Shown one piece after another: positions 54,806 to 63,344 of a stretch of 64,000 nt of DNA. The notes below the pieces were generated by a model. It was not told the origin of the DNA. It made no database searches and saw only the letters and a program-made list of their open reading frames with translations. Every line of letters begins with the position of its first letter. Position 1 is the first letter of the stretch. This DNA comes from Geminicoccaceae bacterium. Lineage in GTDB: Bacteria > Pseudomonadota > Alphaproteobacteria > Geminicoccales > Geminicoccaceae. The DNA lies in NCBI GenBank assembly GCA_028285265.1, contig JANQPX010000079.1, positions 45,006-109,005 of the forward strand. The letters run 5' to 3'. The position numbers and the translations under genes are program-made.

Positions 54806-56677
54806 ATGAGTGAATCTGTCTTCCCGCCCTTTCCAGGTGAGCCAACAAGCGTCCCTGCGCGGCCAGAATGGAGCGCGCTTGAAAGCTGGGTCTGGCAGAC
54901 AATCGGTCGAGGGTTGCCTGCGGACATCGACGGTCATCTCGACAAGATATTCGATCCGAAAGCACCAGACGATCGTCTGGAAGATCGGCGGCTAAGTGCG
55001 GCTTTTCTCCAGACCATCGCACTCCACGAACCCTATAAAAGTGCTTTGCCGCGACATGGTATCGAAATCGTCGGCGCCTGGTTCGATGAAGCGATCGATT
55101 TGCGCGACGGCCGGATGCGGGGCGTTTTTTGGCTTCATCGTTGCCGCTTTGAGGAGACGGTCGGCCTTAATGGCTTACGCTGTGAGGGCGTCATCTCTTT
55201 GGACGGGTCGGTCTTTGAAGAGACCGTCGATATGCGCTCACTGGATGTGGAAGGAGGGCTCTACTTTCGAAATGGTGCGCGCTTTAAGAAAGTTGATCTC
55301 TATGGCTCTCACATCGGAGGCAATGTCAATTTCAGCCGAGCACTTTTTACGGGGCGCTTGATTCTCAATGCTGTGAAGGTCGGTGGGAACCTGTTCGGTA
55401 AAGACAGCTGTTTCGAAAGGGATGTCGGGCTTAAGGGAGCTGTCGTCGAGGGCATGCTCGATCTCCGCCGCAGTCAGTTCAAGGACAGGTTGGACATGTG
55501 GTGGCTCAGAACCGGCCAGGATCTTTTGATGGGCGGGATGGACGGCAGTGCGGTCTCAGACCAACGCTCGAGCTTCTTTCTCTTGGACTGCCGGAATGCT
55601 CGCATCGGAGGTCAGCTCAACCTTAACAATGTCGATGTATCCGGAGATCTCAATCTGAGCTCGATCTGCATTACCAATGAAGCCTTGCTCGGTTATGGCT
55701 CACGCTTTGGAAATATCAGCCTTCGCCTCGCACAAATAGGGCAACATTTGACCTTTGCGACTGCGAAGATCGATGGACGCGTTAATCTCACGGCGATCGA
55801 GGTCGGCCAAGATGTCTTTTTCAGGCGCGCCAGCCTTGATGGGGCGATCGATCTGGTGTTCGCGAAACTCGAAGGGAATCTTGATTTTTGTGGTGGCAGT
55901 TTCGGCAAGATCGATCTCACCGGCACCACGATCGCAGGTGAATTGCGTCTCAAGAACGACACATCGCCAGTCGAGTGGCAAGACAATGCTAAGCTCATCT
56001 TGCGCAACACAAAAGCGGATGCCCTGCACGACTCGCCGAGTGCTTGGCCCGAAGACTTAGAGCTCGATGGTTTCGTCTATCATCGCTTCGGTGGGCTTGA
56101 TGCCGAGGCCGATGACAATCTTGGTAATCGACGCTCACCTTGGTTTGTCGACTGGCTGCAAAAAGATGAACCGCACACACCGCAACCCTATCGCCAATGC
56201 GCGAGGGTGATGGATGACATGGGACATCCGGAGATTGCCGATGATGTTCTGTATGCCGGCCGCGAGCGCGACAGAGTCGAGATGGCACGGAACGCTCATT
56301 ATATGCCGGCACTCGGCCTTTGGTTCCTTAAGGCAACGATCGGTTACGGTCATGGCGCAGCGCGGTATTTCAGGACGCTGTATTGGGTGCTTGGCCTGAC
56401 GCTTGCAGGCGTCTTGGTGCTCATGGGGACTGGCGACTACGTCCTCGTGAACGGCCAGATCGGATGGTCAGGAGCCTCAGTCGACCAGAAGGTTCTCACC
56501 TTGGTACAGGCCGCCTCTTATAGTCTCGACAAACTCTTACCGATCATGGATCTGCCCACCCATCACCTCAATGTCATTCTCGGCGATATGTCGCGTCTAT
56601 ATTTTCAAGGGCACAAGTTGATGGGTTACATTCTCGCCCTCTTTCTCCTTGCCGGGATCACCGGATTGACCAAGTGA
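54806..56677 (+). CDS. Pentapeptide-like beta-helix protein with two C-terminal membrane spans
   Basis: 623 residues. Residues about 90-420 are built from repeats of roughly 20 residues of alternating hydrophobic and polar positions (LNGLRCEGVISLDGSVF, GGNVNFSRALFTGRL, GGQLNLNNVDVSGDLNLSS). This implies a right-handed beta-helix close to the pentapeptide class. A linker (about 420-515) leads to two membrane spans (about 520-541 and 603-622). Similar rhizobial proteins carry the label membrane-associated oxidoreductase, but no redox motif is visible. The start is the ATG at 54806; a GTG three codons earlier is possible. Confidence 0.8.
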   Translation: MSESVFPPFPGEPTSVPARPEWSALESWVWQTIGRGLPADIDGHLDKIFDPKAPDDRLEDRRLSAAFLQTIALHEPYKSALPRHGIEIVGAWFDEAIDLRDGRMRGVFWLHRCRFEETVGLNGLRCEGVISLDGSVFEETVDMRSLDVEGGLYFRNGARFKKVDLYGSHIGGNVNFSRALFTGRLILNAVKVGGNLFGKDSCFERDVGLKGAVVEGMLDLRRSQFKDRLDMWWLRTGQDLLMGGMDGSAVSDQRSSFFLLDCRNARIGGQLNLNNVDVSGDLNLSSICITNEALLGYGSRFGNISLRLAQIGQHLTFATAKIDGRVNLTAIEVGQDVFFRRASLDGAIDLVFAKLEGNLDFCGGSFGKIDLTGTTIAGELRLKNDTSPVEWQDNAKLILRNTKADALHDSPSAWPEDLELDGFVYHRFGGLDAEADDNLGNRRSPWFVDWLQKDEPHTPQPYRQCARVMDDMGHPEIADDVLYAGRERDRVEMARNAHYMPALGLWFLKATIGYGHGAARYFRTLYWVLGLTLAGVLVLMGTGDYVLVNGQIGWSGASVDQKVLTLVQAASYSLDKLLPIMDLPTHHLNVILGDMSRLYFQGHKLMGYILALFLLAGITGLTK

Positions 56678-56706
56678 TCGCAGCAACACTGTTTCGTCCG
56701 CATTGA

Positions 56707-58377
56707 TCACTCGGCGATCCGGAGGTTGCTGAGTTCGTTGGCGATTTCGACAAAGACCTGTTGGAGGTCGCTGTTGCTTGGCGAGTTGAAATAATGATCC
56801 GGACTGGTCGCGCAGTTTTCATAGAGGCTTCGGGTTGCGCTGTCGGTCAGGCGAAAGGTGATGGTGTAGAGAAGGATATCTTCTGTCTTCATGCTTTCGC
56901 AGAGTTCGAGCATCCGTTCGTTGACTTCGTTCTTAGCACCGCTATTGCTGGTCGTGCCGAGGCGGCCCTCGGATAGGCGGCCATAGGCGGTGTAGTCGGC
57001 GCCAGGCCACTCGGCTTTGAAGGTATCATCATGATTACCGGGATATTTGTTGGCGCCTGGTAGTCCGGCATAGTGATCTTCGCCGTCGACTGTCCACTTC
57101 TTCCCAGGCCAGTCATACCATTGGTTCACACCATCGGTTAGAAGGATCACCACCTTTTCCATGCTTGTTGCATTGTAGTCTAGAGGCAGCTCTGTCGGCG
57201 TATCACCTCCCCAAAGTCCTCGCCATTTCGGGGACAAAACACGCCATCCCCAGGCAAGGCCAAGATTGGCCATGGTGCCACCGCGATGCCAGGGCAGCAT
57301 CTCGTCAATTGCCGCCTGAACGGTGCTCTTCTCTGCAACCAGCGACGTGATTGCCGGACCGCAACCGAGATTGGGACCTGTCCCGTCGTTCTGGGCGCCG
57401 TTCTCTTCGCGCAGATCTGCATGGCTGCCGTCCGGATCCCAGTCATTGTCACCGTTTAACGACACGCCCCATGTCTCGGGCTGGTCTTCGTCATAAGGAT
57501 CGGCATCTGGATCGTGCTCGGGGTTGGCAAATGCGCCAAGCGTGGTCCGCCATAGATGTGGATACCAAGCCTCCTCACCTGATGTCTCATCATTACTGTC
57601 ATTGGGGTAGCTTCTGGCTTCGACACAGCCTTTCCAGGTCGTCGGTTGAAAGTGATCGCCATGGTAGCCAAAGCGTTCCTCGCCATCCGGATCTGCTGCA
57701 TGCCAGGCCGCATCAGCGTCATAGGTCTGATGCACTAGCCAGTCGGTCCTATCGGAGCCGATATTCACGGTTGCGGCATAAGGCACCAAACCGACCCAGA
57801 AGTTCGGCACAGTTTCTCGATCACCATAAAGAATGTCGACCAGCTCCGTCGCTGCATCCTTCATCGCACCCATCTTGCCGCTGCCACGCATCGAGCCAGT
57901 ATTATCCATCACGAGAACCAGCTCCATGCCGCGCATCTCGCGCTGGATCACGGTGCGGGCAGATACATTCAACTCCTCAATGCCGGCGATCTGCATGAAG
58001 TGCGTCGGCATGCTCGCGCTCGCCTCGATCAAAATCGTATTGTTCTCGTCGTCGAACGTCACCGTGGGACTCCCTGGAGCCAATGAGGCGCCACCATAAC
58101 CGTTCGCAAAATTCGCATCGAAAAACATCAAGACGTCGGCCAAACGATCATCCGTATCAAAAGCACGACCTCCTGCAAGACCGGCCGAATCGATCGCATA
58201 CGACAATTGGGATTGCAGAAGATAACTCCGACCAATGTCAATCGCGAGACCAATTGCAGCAAAAAAGGGAATGATTGCCAGCGCCATCACCGCAACGATG
58301 GCGCCTGACTCGTTGGCCAGAAAATGTCCGCCATGGCTTGGCCCGCGTCGTTTCATGCAATCCAATATATTGGTCAC
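56707..58377 (-). CDS. TadG-like pilus assembly protein with VWA domain
   Basis: 556 residues. The N-terminal TadE/TadG membrane anchor (SGAIVAVMALAIIPFFAAIG, then DIGRSYLLQSQLSYAIDSAG) is followed by an extracytoplasmic VWA domain with MIDAS LVMDNTGSMRGSGKM and a second part LLTDGVNQW. A long insert rich in D, W and G (about 225-400) splits the VWA fold. The start is GTG with AGAGG about eight bases upstream. No other tad genes are next to it, so its pilus system, if any, is encoded elsewhere. Confidence 0.85.
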   Translation of the reverse strand: MTNILDCMKRRGPSHGGHFLANESGAIVAVMALAIIPFFAAIGLAIDIGRSYLLQSQLSYAIDSAGLAGGRAFDTDDRLADVLMFFDANFANGYGGASLAPGSPTVTFDDENNTILIEASASMPTHFMQIAGIEELNVSARTVIQREMRGMELVLVMDNTGSMRGSGKMGAMKDAATELVDILYGDRETVPNFWVGLVPYAATVNIGSDRTDWLVHQTYDADAAWHAADPDGEERFGYHGDHFQPTTWKGCVEARSYPNDSNDETSGEEAWYPHLWRTTLGAFANPEHDPDADPYDEDQPETWGVSLNGDNDWDPDGSHADLREENGAQNDGTGPNLGCGPAITSLVAEKSTVQAAIDEMLPWHRGGTMANLGLAWGWRVLSPKWRGLWGGDTPTELPLDYNATSMEKVVILLTDGVNQWYDWPGKKWTVDGEDHYAGLPGANKYPGNHDDTFKAEWPGADYTAYGRLSEGRLGTTSNSGAKNEVNERMLELCESMKTEDILLYTITFRLTDSATRSLYENCATSPDHYFNSPSNSDLQQVFVEIANELSNLRIAE

Positions 58378-58786
58378 GGCACGAACCTCTTTTTTTGTTC
58401 ATTGCCCCTCGGCCGATTTGGCTGGAAGGGTCTCTCAGAGCAAAGATGAATGATATATGTAAACAGACTATGAATCATTCATAGATTATTATGTATTCAA
58501 TTATCTTTGTTATTTATTCTAAAGGGTTATTTTTGTATTTATTATCAATAGATGATATCTATTTTTTGATTATTCGTTTTATCTTAAGGCTTTGTTATTC
58601 TTTTTCATTCTAGGTTGATGGTGCGGCGCTGCTTTCATCCGATGCATCTGTCGTGAACGGGCCTCGGAGTGACACCGAATGACTGTTAACGATGCGACAT
58701 AAGACGCGAGGGCAGTCGTCGTAACACGGCTTCAGTGCCGCCCTGCAAACGCGTATCACCGCAACATCCGAGCGGAGGAGAGCGCT
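58378..58786. other. AT-rich divergent region upstream of the TadG-like gene
   Basis: 409 bases. Around 58450-58615 is one of the most AT-rich stretches in the window, with many T-runs, compatible with promoters and silencing-protein binding. It includes the 17-base palindrome at 58468-58484. No gene seen. Confidence 0.5.
58468..58484. promoter_or_regulatory. Operator-like palindrome upstream of the TadG-like gene
   Basis: CTATGAAT-C-ATTCATAG: perfect eight-base arms with one central base, 91 bases before the TadG-like start codon. The symmetry suits a dimeric regulator. Confidence 0.45.
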
Positions 58787-59146
58787 TTGGATCGGATTGC
58801 CGAGCTTCCTCAACGTCAAACAGGCCCAGACGAGGCGTCCCCTGAGACGTCGGGCAAATCCGATGCCTATCCAAGGGAATGGCACGGCAATCACCGCATC
58901 AATCTGAGGACGACATTACCGCTGCCGTCCGGAAGTTGGTACGTCACGTTAGTCGCCGGGCCAGAGCGACGCCGAAAGGGGAGGCGACAAGAGGAGCGCA
59001 AGAAATATCCGCTAGAAACCGTTCCCAACCTTTTGTTGTTACTGTCGGTCGGTATGTTTAGCGCTGCGCTATTGTTGATGATTGCTGCGCTCATTCTTAT
59101 CCATGGCTTCGGTTGGTCTATCGAGCTGACGATCCCTTCGAGCTAA
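58787..59146 (+). CDS. Small membrane protein, unknown
   Basis: 119 residues from TTG at 58787, seven bases after GGAGGAG. The first 75 residues are hydrophilic and basic (PERRRKGRRQEERKKYP). Then comes a long hydrophobic stretch (about 79-110, VPNLLLLLSVGMFSAALLLM and beyond), one or two spans, and a short tail. No family is recognised. It precedes wecC convergently by 84 bases. Confidence 0.5.
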   Translation: MDRIAELPQRQTGPDEASPETSGKSDAYPREWHGNHRINLRTTLPLPSGSWYVTLVAGPERRRKGRRQEERKKYPLETVPNLLLLLSVGMFSAALLLMIAALILIHGFGWSIELTIPSS

Positions 59147-59230
59147 TGCCGTTCGGCCGCGACGCGAACTCGGAACGCGACCGAGGGATTGATTGCCAGG
59201 GGCGACGACGTTTCCTTTGCCTTAGTCGGG

Positions 59231-60427
59231 CTAGAGGACTCCGCGCGTGTCGATAATGATCTTGTCCTGCAGCCGTTGTGCATTGAGCGCTTTGAATTCT
59301 CGATGGTCGACCAACAGCAGGAGAATATCTGCTTCGGCAACAGCCTCGCTCAGCGGAACCAAATCAAACTCGGGATGGGATTTGATATTGGGCTCGCATA
59401 TCATAAGCCGGCCGACTTCATCGCGCTGGAGCTGACGCACGATGTCGAGAGCAGGTGACTGACGAAGGTCGTCAACATCGGCTTTGAAAGCGAGGCCAAG
59501 GCAAGCGATGGTCGGTGCCTTGAAGCGGTCAGCTTTGGATTTGACCTTGTCGACCACCCATGATGGCTTTTCGTCATTGACTTCGCGTGCGGTTCGGATG
59601 AGCCGAGCTTCTTCGGGAGCGCTGGCCACAACGAACCAGGGATCGACCGCGATGCAATGGCCACCGACACCGGGGCCTGGGTTCAAGATACTGACGCGCG
59701 GATGTCGGTTGGCCAGACGAATGAGCTCCCAGACGTCGATACCATGCTTGTCGCAAATGACGGAAAGCTCATTGGCCAGCGCGATATTGACATCGCGGAA
59801 CGTGTTCTCGGTGAGTTTGGTCATCTCGGCGAGTTTGGCGCTCGTCTCGAAGACCTCACCACTTACGAACTGGCGATAGAAATCCGCCGCGGCCTTCGTT
59901 GATGGCGCGTCGATCCCGCCGACAATGCGATCATTCTGCACGAGCTCGATCAGGATTCTGCCTGGCAGAACCCGCTCTGGGCAATGCGCAACCATCACGC
60001 CTTGTTGAACATCAACGCCTTCTTCGATCAGTGTTTCCAGCACAAGATCTTCAGTCGTACCGATGGGACAGGTGCTCTCCAAGATGACCAGATTGCCGGG
60101 CTCAACAAAAGGTGCGATGGCGCGCGTTGCCGATTTGACATAGCTGAGATCGGGATTGCGGTCGTCACGAACTGGTGTTGGCACGGTAATGAAGAACACG
60201 TTAGCCGCGGTTGGCTCGGTCTGTGCCTTCAGATTGCCCGAATGCACAGCGGAACGCACAAGCACATCGAGTTCGGGTTCTTGAATATGAACTTCGGCAC
60301 GGTTGATCGTCTCGACAACCTCGCTCGAGACATCCACGCCAGTAACTTTACAGCCTTTGGTCGCGAGAAAGGATGCGGTTGGAAGGCCGATATAGCCAAG
60401 TCCGAGCACGCAGACGGATTGTTGCAT
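59231..60427 (-). CDS. wecC: UDP-N-acetyl-D-mannosamine dehydrogenase
   Basis: NAD-dependent oxidation of UDP-ManNAc to UDP-ManNAcA, an acidic sugar of surface polymers. It has 398 residues from the ATG at 60427, ten bases after AGGAGG; the ATG three codons earlier has no spacing. The Rossmann motif VLGLGYIGLPTASFLA, TVPTPVRDD, ESTCPIGTTE and the catalytic cysteine in GVGGHCIAVDPWF (C258) are intact. LGLAFKADVDDLRQSPAL is conserved. The partner epimerase wecB is 1.7 kb away on the other strand. Confidence 0.93.
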   Translation of the reverse strand: MQQSVCVLGLGYIGLPTASFLATKGCKVTGVDVSSEVVETINRAEVHIQEPELDVLVRSAVHSGNLKAQTEPTAANVFFITVPTPVRDDRNPDLSYVKSATRAIAPFVEPGNLVILESTCPIGTTEDLVLETLIEEGVDVQQGVMVAHCPERVLPGRILIELVQNDRIVGGIDAPSTKAAADFYRQFVSGEVFETSAKLAEMTKLTENTFRDVNIALANELSVICDKHGIDVWELIRLANRHPRVSILNPGPGVGGHCIAVDPWFVVASAPEEARLIRTAREVNDEKPSWVVDKVKSKADRFKAPTIACLGLAFKADVDDLRQSPALDIVRQLQRDEVGRLMICEPNIKSHPEFDLVPLSEAVAEADILLLLVDHREFKALNAQRLQDKIIIDTRGVL

Positions 60428-60654
60428 CGACGACATTCCTCCTGGATCCAGCCGATCTTCTCGGCGCTTAATGTTCGTTTGTCGATCAAGCGATAGGGCG
60501 CGTGACAACGCGGGCGGCTGACGCGAGCCCCTGACATGCGAGAAGCCATCGACGGCTGTCAAGTCGATTATCTGCCGCTCAGACTGACAGTGGCCTGCTT
60601 TGGCGCAACAGCAACAGTCTTGAGGATTCACCGGAAAACCTCTTGTAAAATCTA

Positions 60655-60673
60655 AAAAGTATAATGTACTTTT
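60655..60673. promoter_or_regulatory. AT-rich inverted repeat between wecC and the Asp-box gene
   Basis: AAAAGTA-TAATG-TACTTTT: seven-base arms and a five-base spacer in the divergent promoter region. It could be an operator shared by both transcripts. Confidence 0.35.
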
Positions 60674-60785
60674 GTCTCAAATCTCCTTTCGGTAGATAGG
60701 TGAATTTATTCAGCGCCGTATTTTTGCGTCCAATTGCGCTGCATTAGGCCCGGCATCGGCAATAATCGAGCCTTGGATAGGCGTC

Positions 60786-61997
60786 ATGAAGAAAACATGG
60801 TCGGCGGTAATCATCACGGTGGCGAGCGGCTTCATTCTGCTTCTGCTTGCTTTCCATGACTTGCGCACGCCGGGTGCGGTGACGTGGCGCGCTGAGGCAG
60901 GCGTGGCGCATTTGGAACGTGCAAAGGGGCTTGTCCTTCAAGAAATCAAAGATGGTATTATCTGGGCAAGTGACGGCTTTTCGATTTACCGATCGGAAGG
61001 CGGTCGCGGCTTTCTCAAGGTCTTTTCGGTCAGACCACCCTGGGGGATTGCGTGGGCCGCCTATTCCAGGACGCTCCGTCGGTTGCTTGGTCTCGAAGAG
61101 ATCGTTGAGGTCTTTGTGATGCAGCCCGACGTGCTTCTCGTCTTCGTCGGTGGCGAGATCCAACGGGTCGATCTAAGGAATCACGAGACTGAGATCGTCC
61201 ATCGACTCCGGTATTTCGGCCGGCGCGATGGTCGAGGCGTCATGCCCTTTGGTGCGACGATGGATGACGAGGGGCGGGTCTATTACGGCGAGTATGTGAC
61301 GCGGAGGATCGATCAAGACGAGACCATCGCGCTGTTTCGTTCGGATCGGACCGGCCGCAATTTCAAGATCGTCTACGAATTTCCGCCTCTTGTGGTTCGG
61401 CATATTCATGCTGTCCAATGGGACCCCTATGCGAATGTCCTTTGGATGGGGACCGGCGACGGTGATGAGCAAAGCCGTGTCGGCTATTCCAAGGATCGTG
61501 GCGAGACCTTCATGTGGGTTGGTCAGGAGAGCCAGGATTTTCGCACGGTAAACTTCGTCTTCGCCAAAGACCATGTGACCTGGTTAACCGATCGGATCAC
61601 CACCCCGCCGCGCGCGGTTCGCTGGCATCGGGCGAATTGGGCGATCGAGACCTCGCCGACGATTCTCCCAAGTCACGGCCAATATCTTCGAGCAATCGGC
61701 GCGGGCTACAGCATCGGCACGACGGGCGAGGACGTCGCTTCGTTATGGTTGGTTGGCCCAGATCTGGGCCTAGGAAAGATCATGGAATGGCCGATAAGCG
61801 ATATTGGGATGAGCGGTTTTAGCACGATCCGTCTCGGCCGTGGTGATGCGGAATTGAACAACTGGCTTTACCTTTCGCCGCTCCGTGTTCAAGAAAACCA
61901 GCCTGGTATTTTTCGCCTTTCCTGGCCTGCTGCCTTTGCTGTGGCCGGGATTGCCGATCCAAAAGACCGACAAGCGCATAAGCGCGACGATCCGTAG
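60786..61997 (+). CDS. Membrane-anchored or exported Asp-box (beta-propeller-like) protein
   Basis: 403 residues. A single N-terminal span (about 7-23) acts as a signal anchor or signal peptide. The rest is beta-rich with repeated W/F and aspartate patterns. One clear Asp-box SKDRGETF lies at 235-242 and a degenerate one IYRSEGGRGF near 67. Such boxes occur in sialidase-like and other beta-propellers. Catalytic sialidase residues are not evident, so a sugar-binding or polysaccharide-related role is inferred from the wecB/wecC neighbours. Confidence 0.75.
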   Translation: MKKTWSAVIITVASGFILLLLAFHDLRTPGAVTWRAEAGVAHLERAKGLVLQEIKDGIIWASDGFSIYRSEGGRGFLKVFSVRPPWGIAWAAYSRTLRRLLGLEEIVEVFVMQPDVLLVFVGGEIQRVDLRNHETEIVHRLRYFGRRDGRGVMPFGATMDDEGRVYYGEYVTRRIDQDETIALFRSDRTGRNFKIVYEFPPLVVRHIHAVQWDPYANVLWMGTGDGDEQSRVGYSKDRGETFMWVGQESQDFRTVNFVFAKDHVTWLTDRITTPPRAVRWHRANWAIETSPTILPSHGQYLRAIGAGYSIGTTGEDVASLWLVGPDLGLGKIMEWPISDIGMSGFSTIRLGRGDAELNNWLYLSPLRVQENQPGIFRLSWPAAFAVAGIADPKDRQAHKRDDP

Positions 61998-62146
61998 CGC
62001 CGCATTCTGTCTTTTGGGTGCGTGGTCAGTGGACAGACTCCGCCGTCCTTTGCTATGAGCGCGATGGTCGCGTGTCTTTGCGCACCGGGAAACACCTCTG
62101 TCCAGCCAGCGCGTCCATTAAGGATGTCATCATTGGAGAGCGCGCT

Positions 62147-63280
62147 TTGACCCGTATCATGACGGTATTCGGCACGCGTCCTGAGGCCATCAAACTCGGC
62201 CCAGTCGTCAAGGCACTCCAGGCGGATGAGCATATCACGTTGACGGTCTGCACGACGGGCCAGCATCGGGAGATGCTGAACCAAGTGCTGGATCTGTTCG
62301 AGATTACTCCCGATATCGATCTTGCCGTGATGACGCCTGGTCAAACGCTGACGGATATTACCGGACGAGTCCTCGATAAGCTCTCGCCGCTACTTACCGA
62401 GAACGAGGTCGATTGGCTGTTGGTTCAGGGTGACACGACGACGGCGTTCGCAGCAGGACTTGCCGCTTTCTATGCAAAGATCCCGGTTGCGCATGTCGAA
62501 GCGGGCTTACGGAGCGGCGATATCTACCAGCCGTTTCCCGAAGAAGTGAACCGGAAGATGGTTAGCGTCTTCGCATCGCTACATTTTGCGCCAACACCTG
62601 AATCGAGAGACAACCTCCTGCGCGAGGGTGTCAATCCCGCGCTGATCAAGGTGACTGGCAACAGCGTTATTGATGCCCTGCTTTATTTTCAAGAGCGCCT
62701 CGGAAACGACCAAACCCTTGCTAGGCGTTTCGAACAGCAATTCAGCTTTCTCGACCCGACGAAGCGACTCATCCTTGTGACGGGCCATCGCCGCGAAAAC
62801 TTCGAGGGCGGGATCGACCGCATGTGCGAAGCGCTTTTGGACATAGCAGCTAGGGGCGATGTCCAAATCGTCTATCCCGTGCACCCCAATCCTAACGTTC
62901 GAGGGCCGGTTGGCGATCTTCTGATGAACCGAGACGCCATCCATTTGCTCGATCCGTTGGATTATTTGCCCTTTGTCTACATGATGACCAAAGCAGATGT
63001 TATCCTGACGGACTCGGGTGGCATCCAAGAAGAAGCCCCTGCGCTTGGTAAGCCTGTTCTGGTTACGCGTGAGACGACAGAACGGCCGGAGGGCGTGGCC
63101 GCTGGAACCGCCAAACTCGTCGGTACTGATAAGTCGCTGATTGTCTCGAATCTTAGAAGGCTCCTGGATGACCAGGACGCCTATGATGCGATGAGTCGTG
63201 CTCACAATCCTTACGGCGATGGCAAGACCAGCGCGCGCATCGTGGAGGCTCTTTGCCAACCCGGTGCACCAACGATGTGA
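62147..63280 (+). CDS. wecB: UDP-N-acetylglucosamine 2-epimerase (non-hydrolysing)
   Basis: Interconverts UDP-GlcNAc and UDP-ManNAc, supplying the WecC substrate. It has 377 residues from TTG at 62147, eight bases after GGAG; the ATG at 62159 lacks a spaced site. FGTRPEAIKLGPV, QGDTTTAFA, AHVEAGLRSGD, VTGHRRENF and DSGGIQEEAPALGKP form the family core. Normal length. It lies 149 bases after the Asp-box gene and precedes the oxidoreductase. Confidence 0.95.
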   Translation: MTRIMTVFGTRPEAIKLGPVVKALQADEHITLTVCTTGQHREMLNQVLDLFEITPDIDLAVMTPGQTLTDITGRVLDKLSPLLTENEVDWLLVQGDTTTAFAAGLAAFYAKIPVAHVEAGLRSGDIYQPFPEEVNRKMVSVFASLHFAPTPESRDNLLREGVNPALIKVTGNSVIDALLYFQERLGNDQTLARRFEQQFSFLDPTKRLILVTGHRRENFEGGIDRMCEALLDIAARGDVQIVYPVHPNPNVRGPVGDLLMNRDAIHLLDPLDYLPFVYMMTKADVILTDSGGIQEEAPALGKPVLVTRETTERPEGVAAGTAKLVGTDKSLIVSNLRRLLDDQDAYDAMSRAHNPYGDGKTSARIVEALCQPGAPTM

Positions 63281-63344
63281 CGGGTCGCGCCGCCGCAAGA
63301 AAGACGAAACGCTCATCCCATCATCAGGCAAGTCAATTACAATC

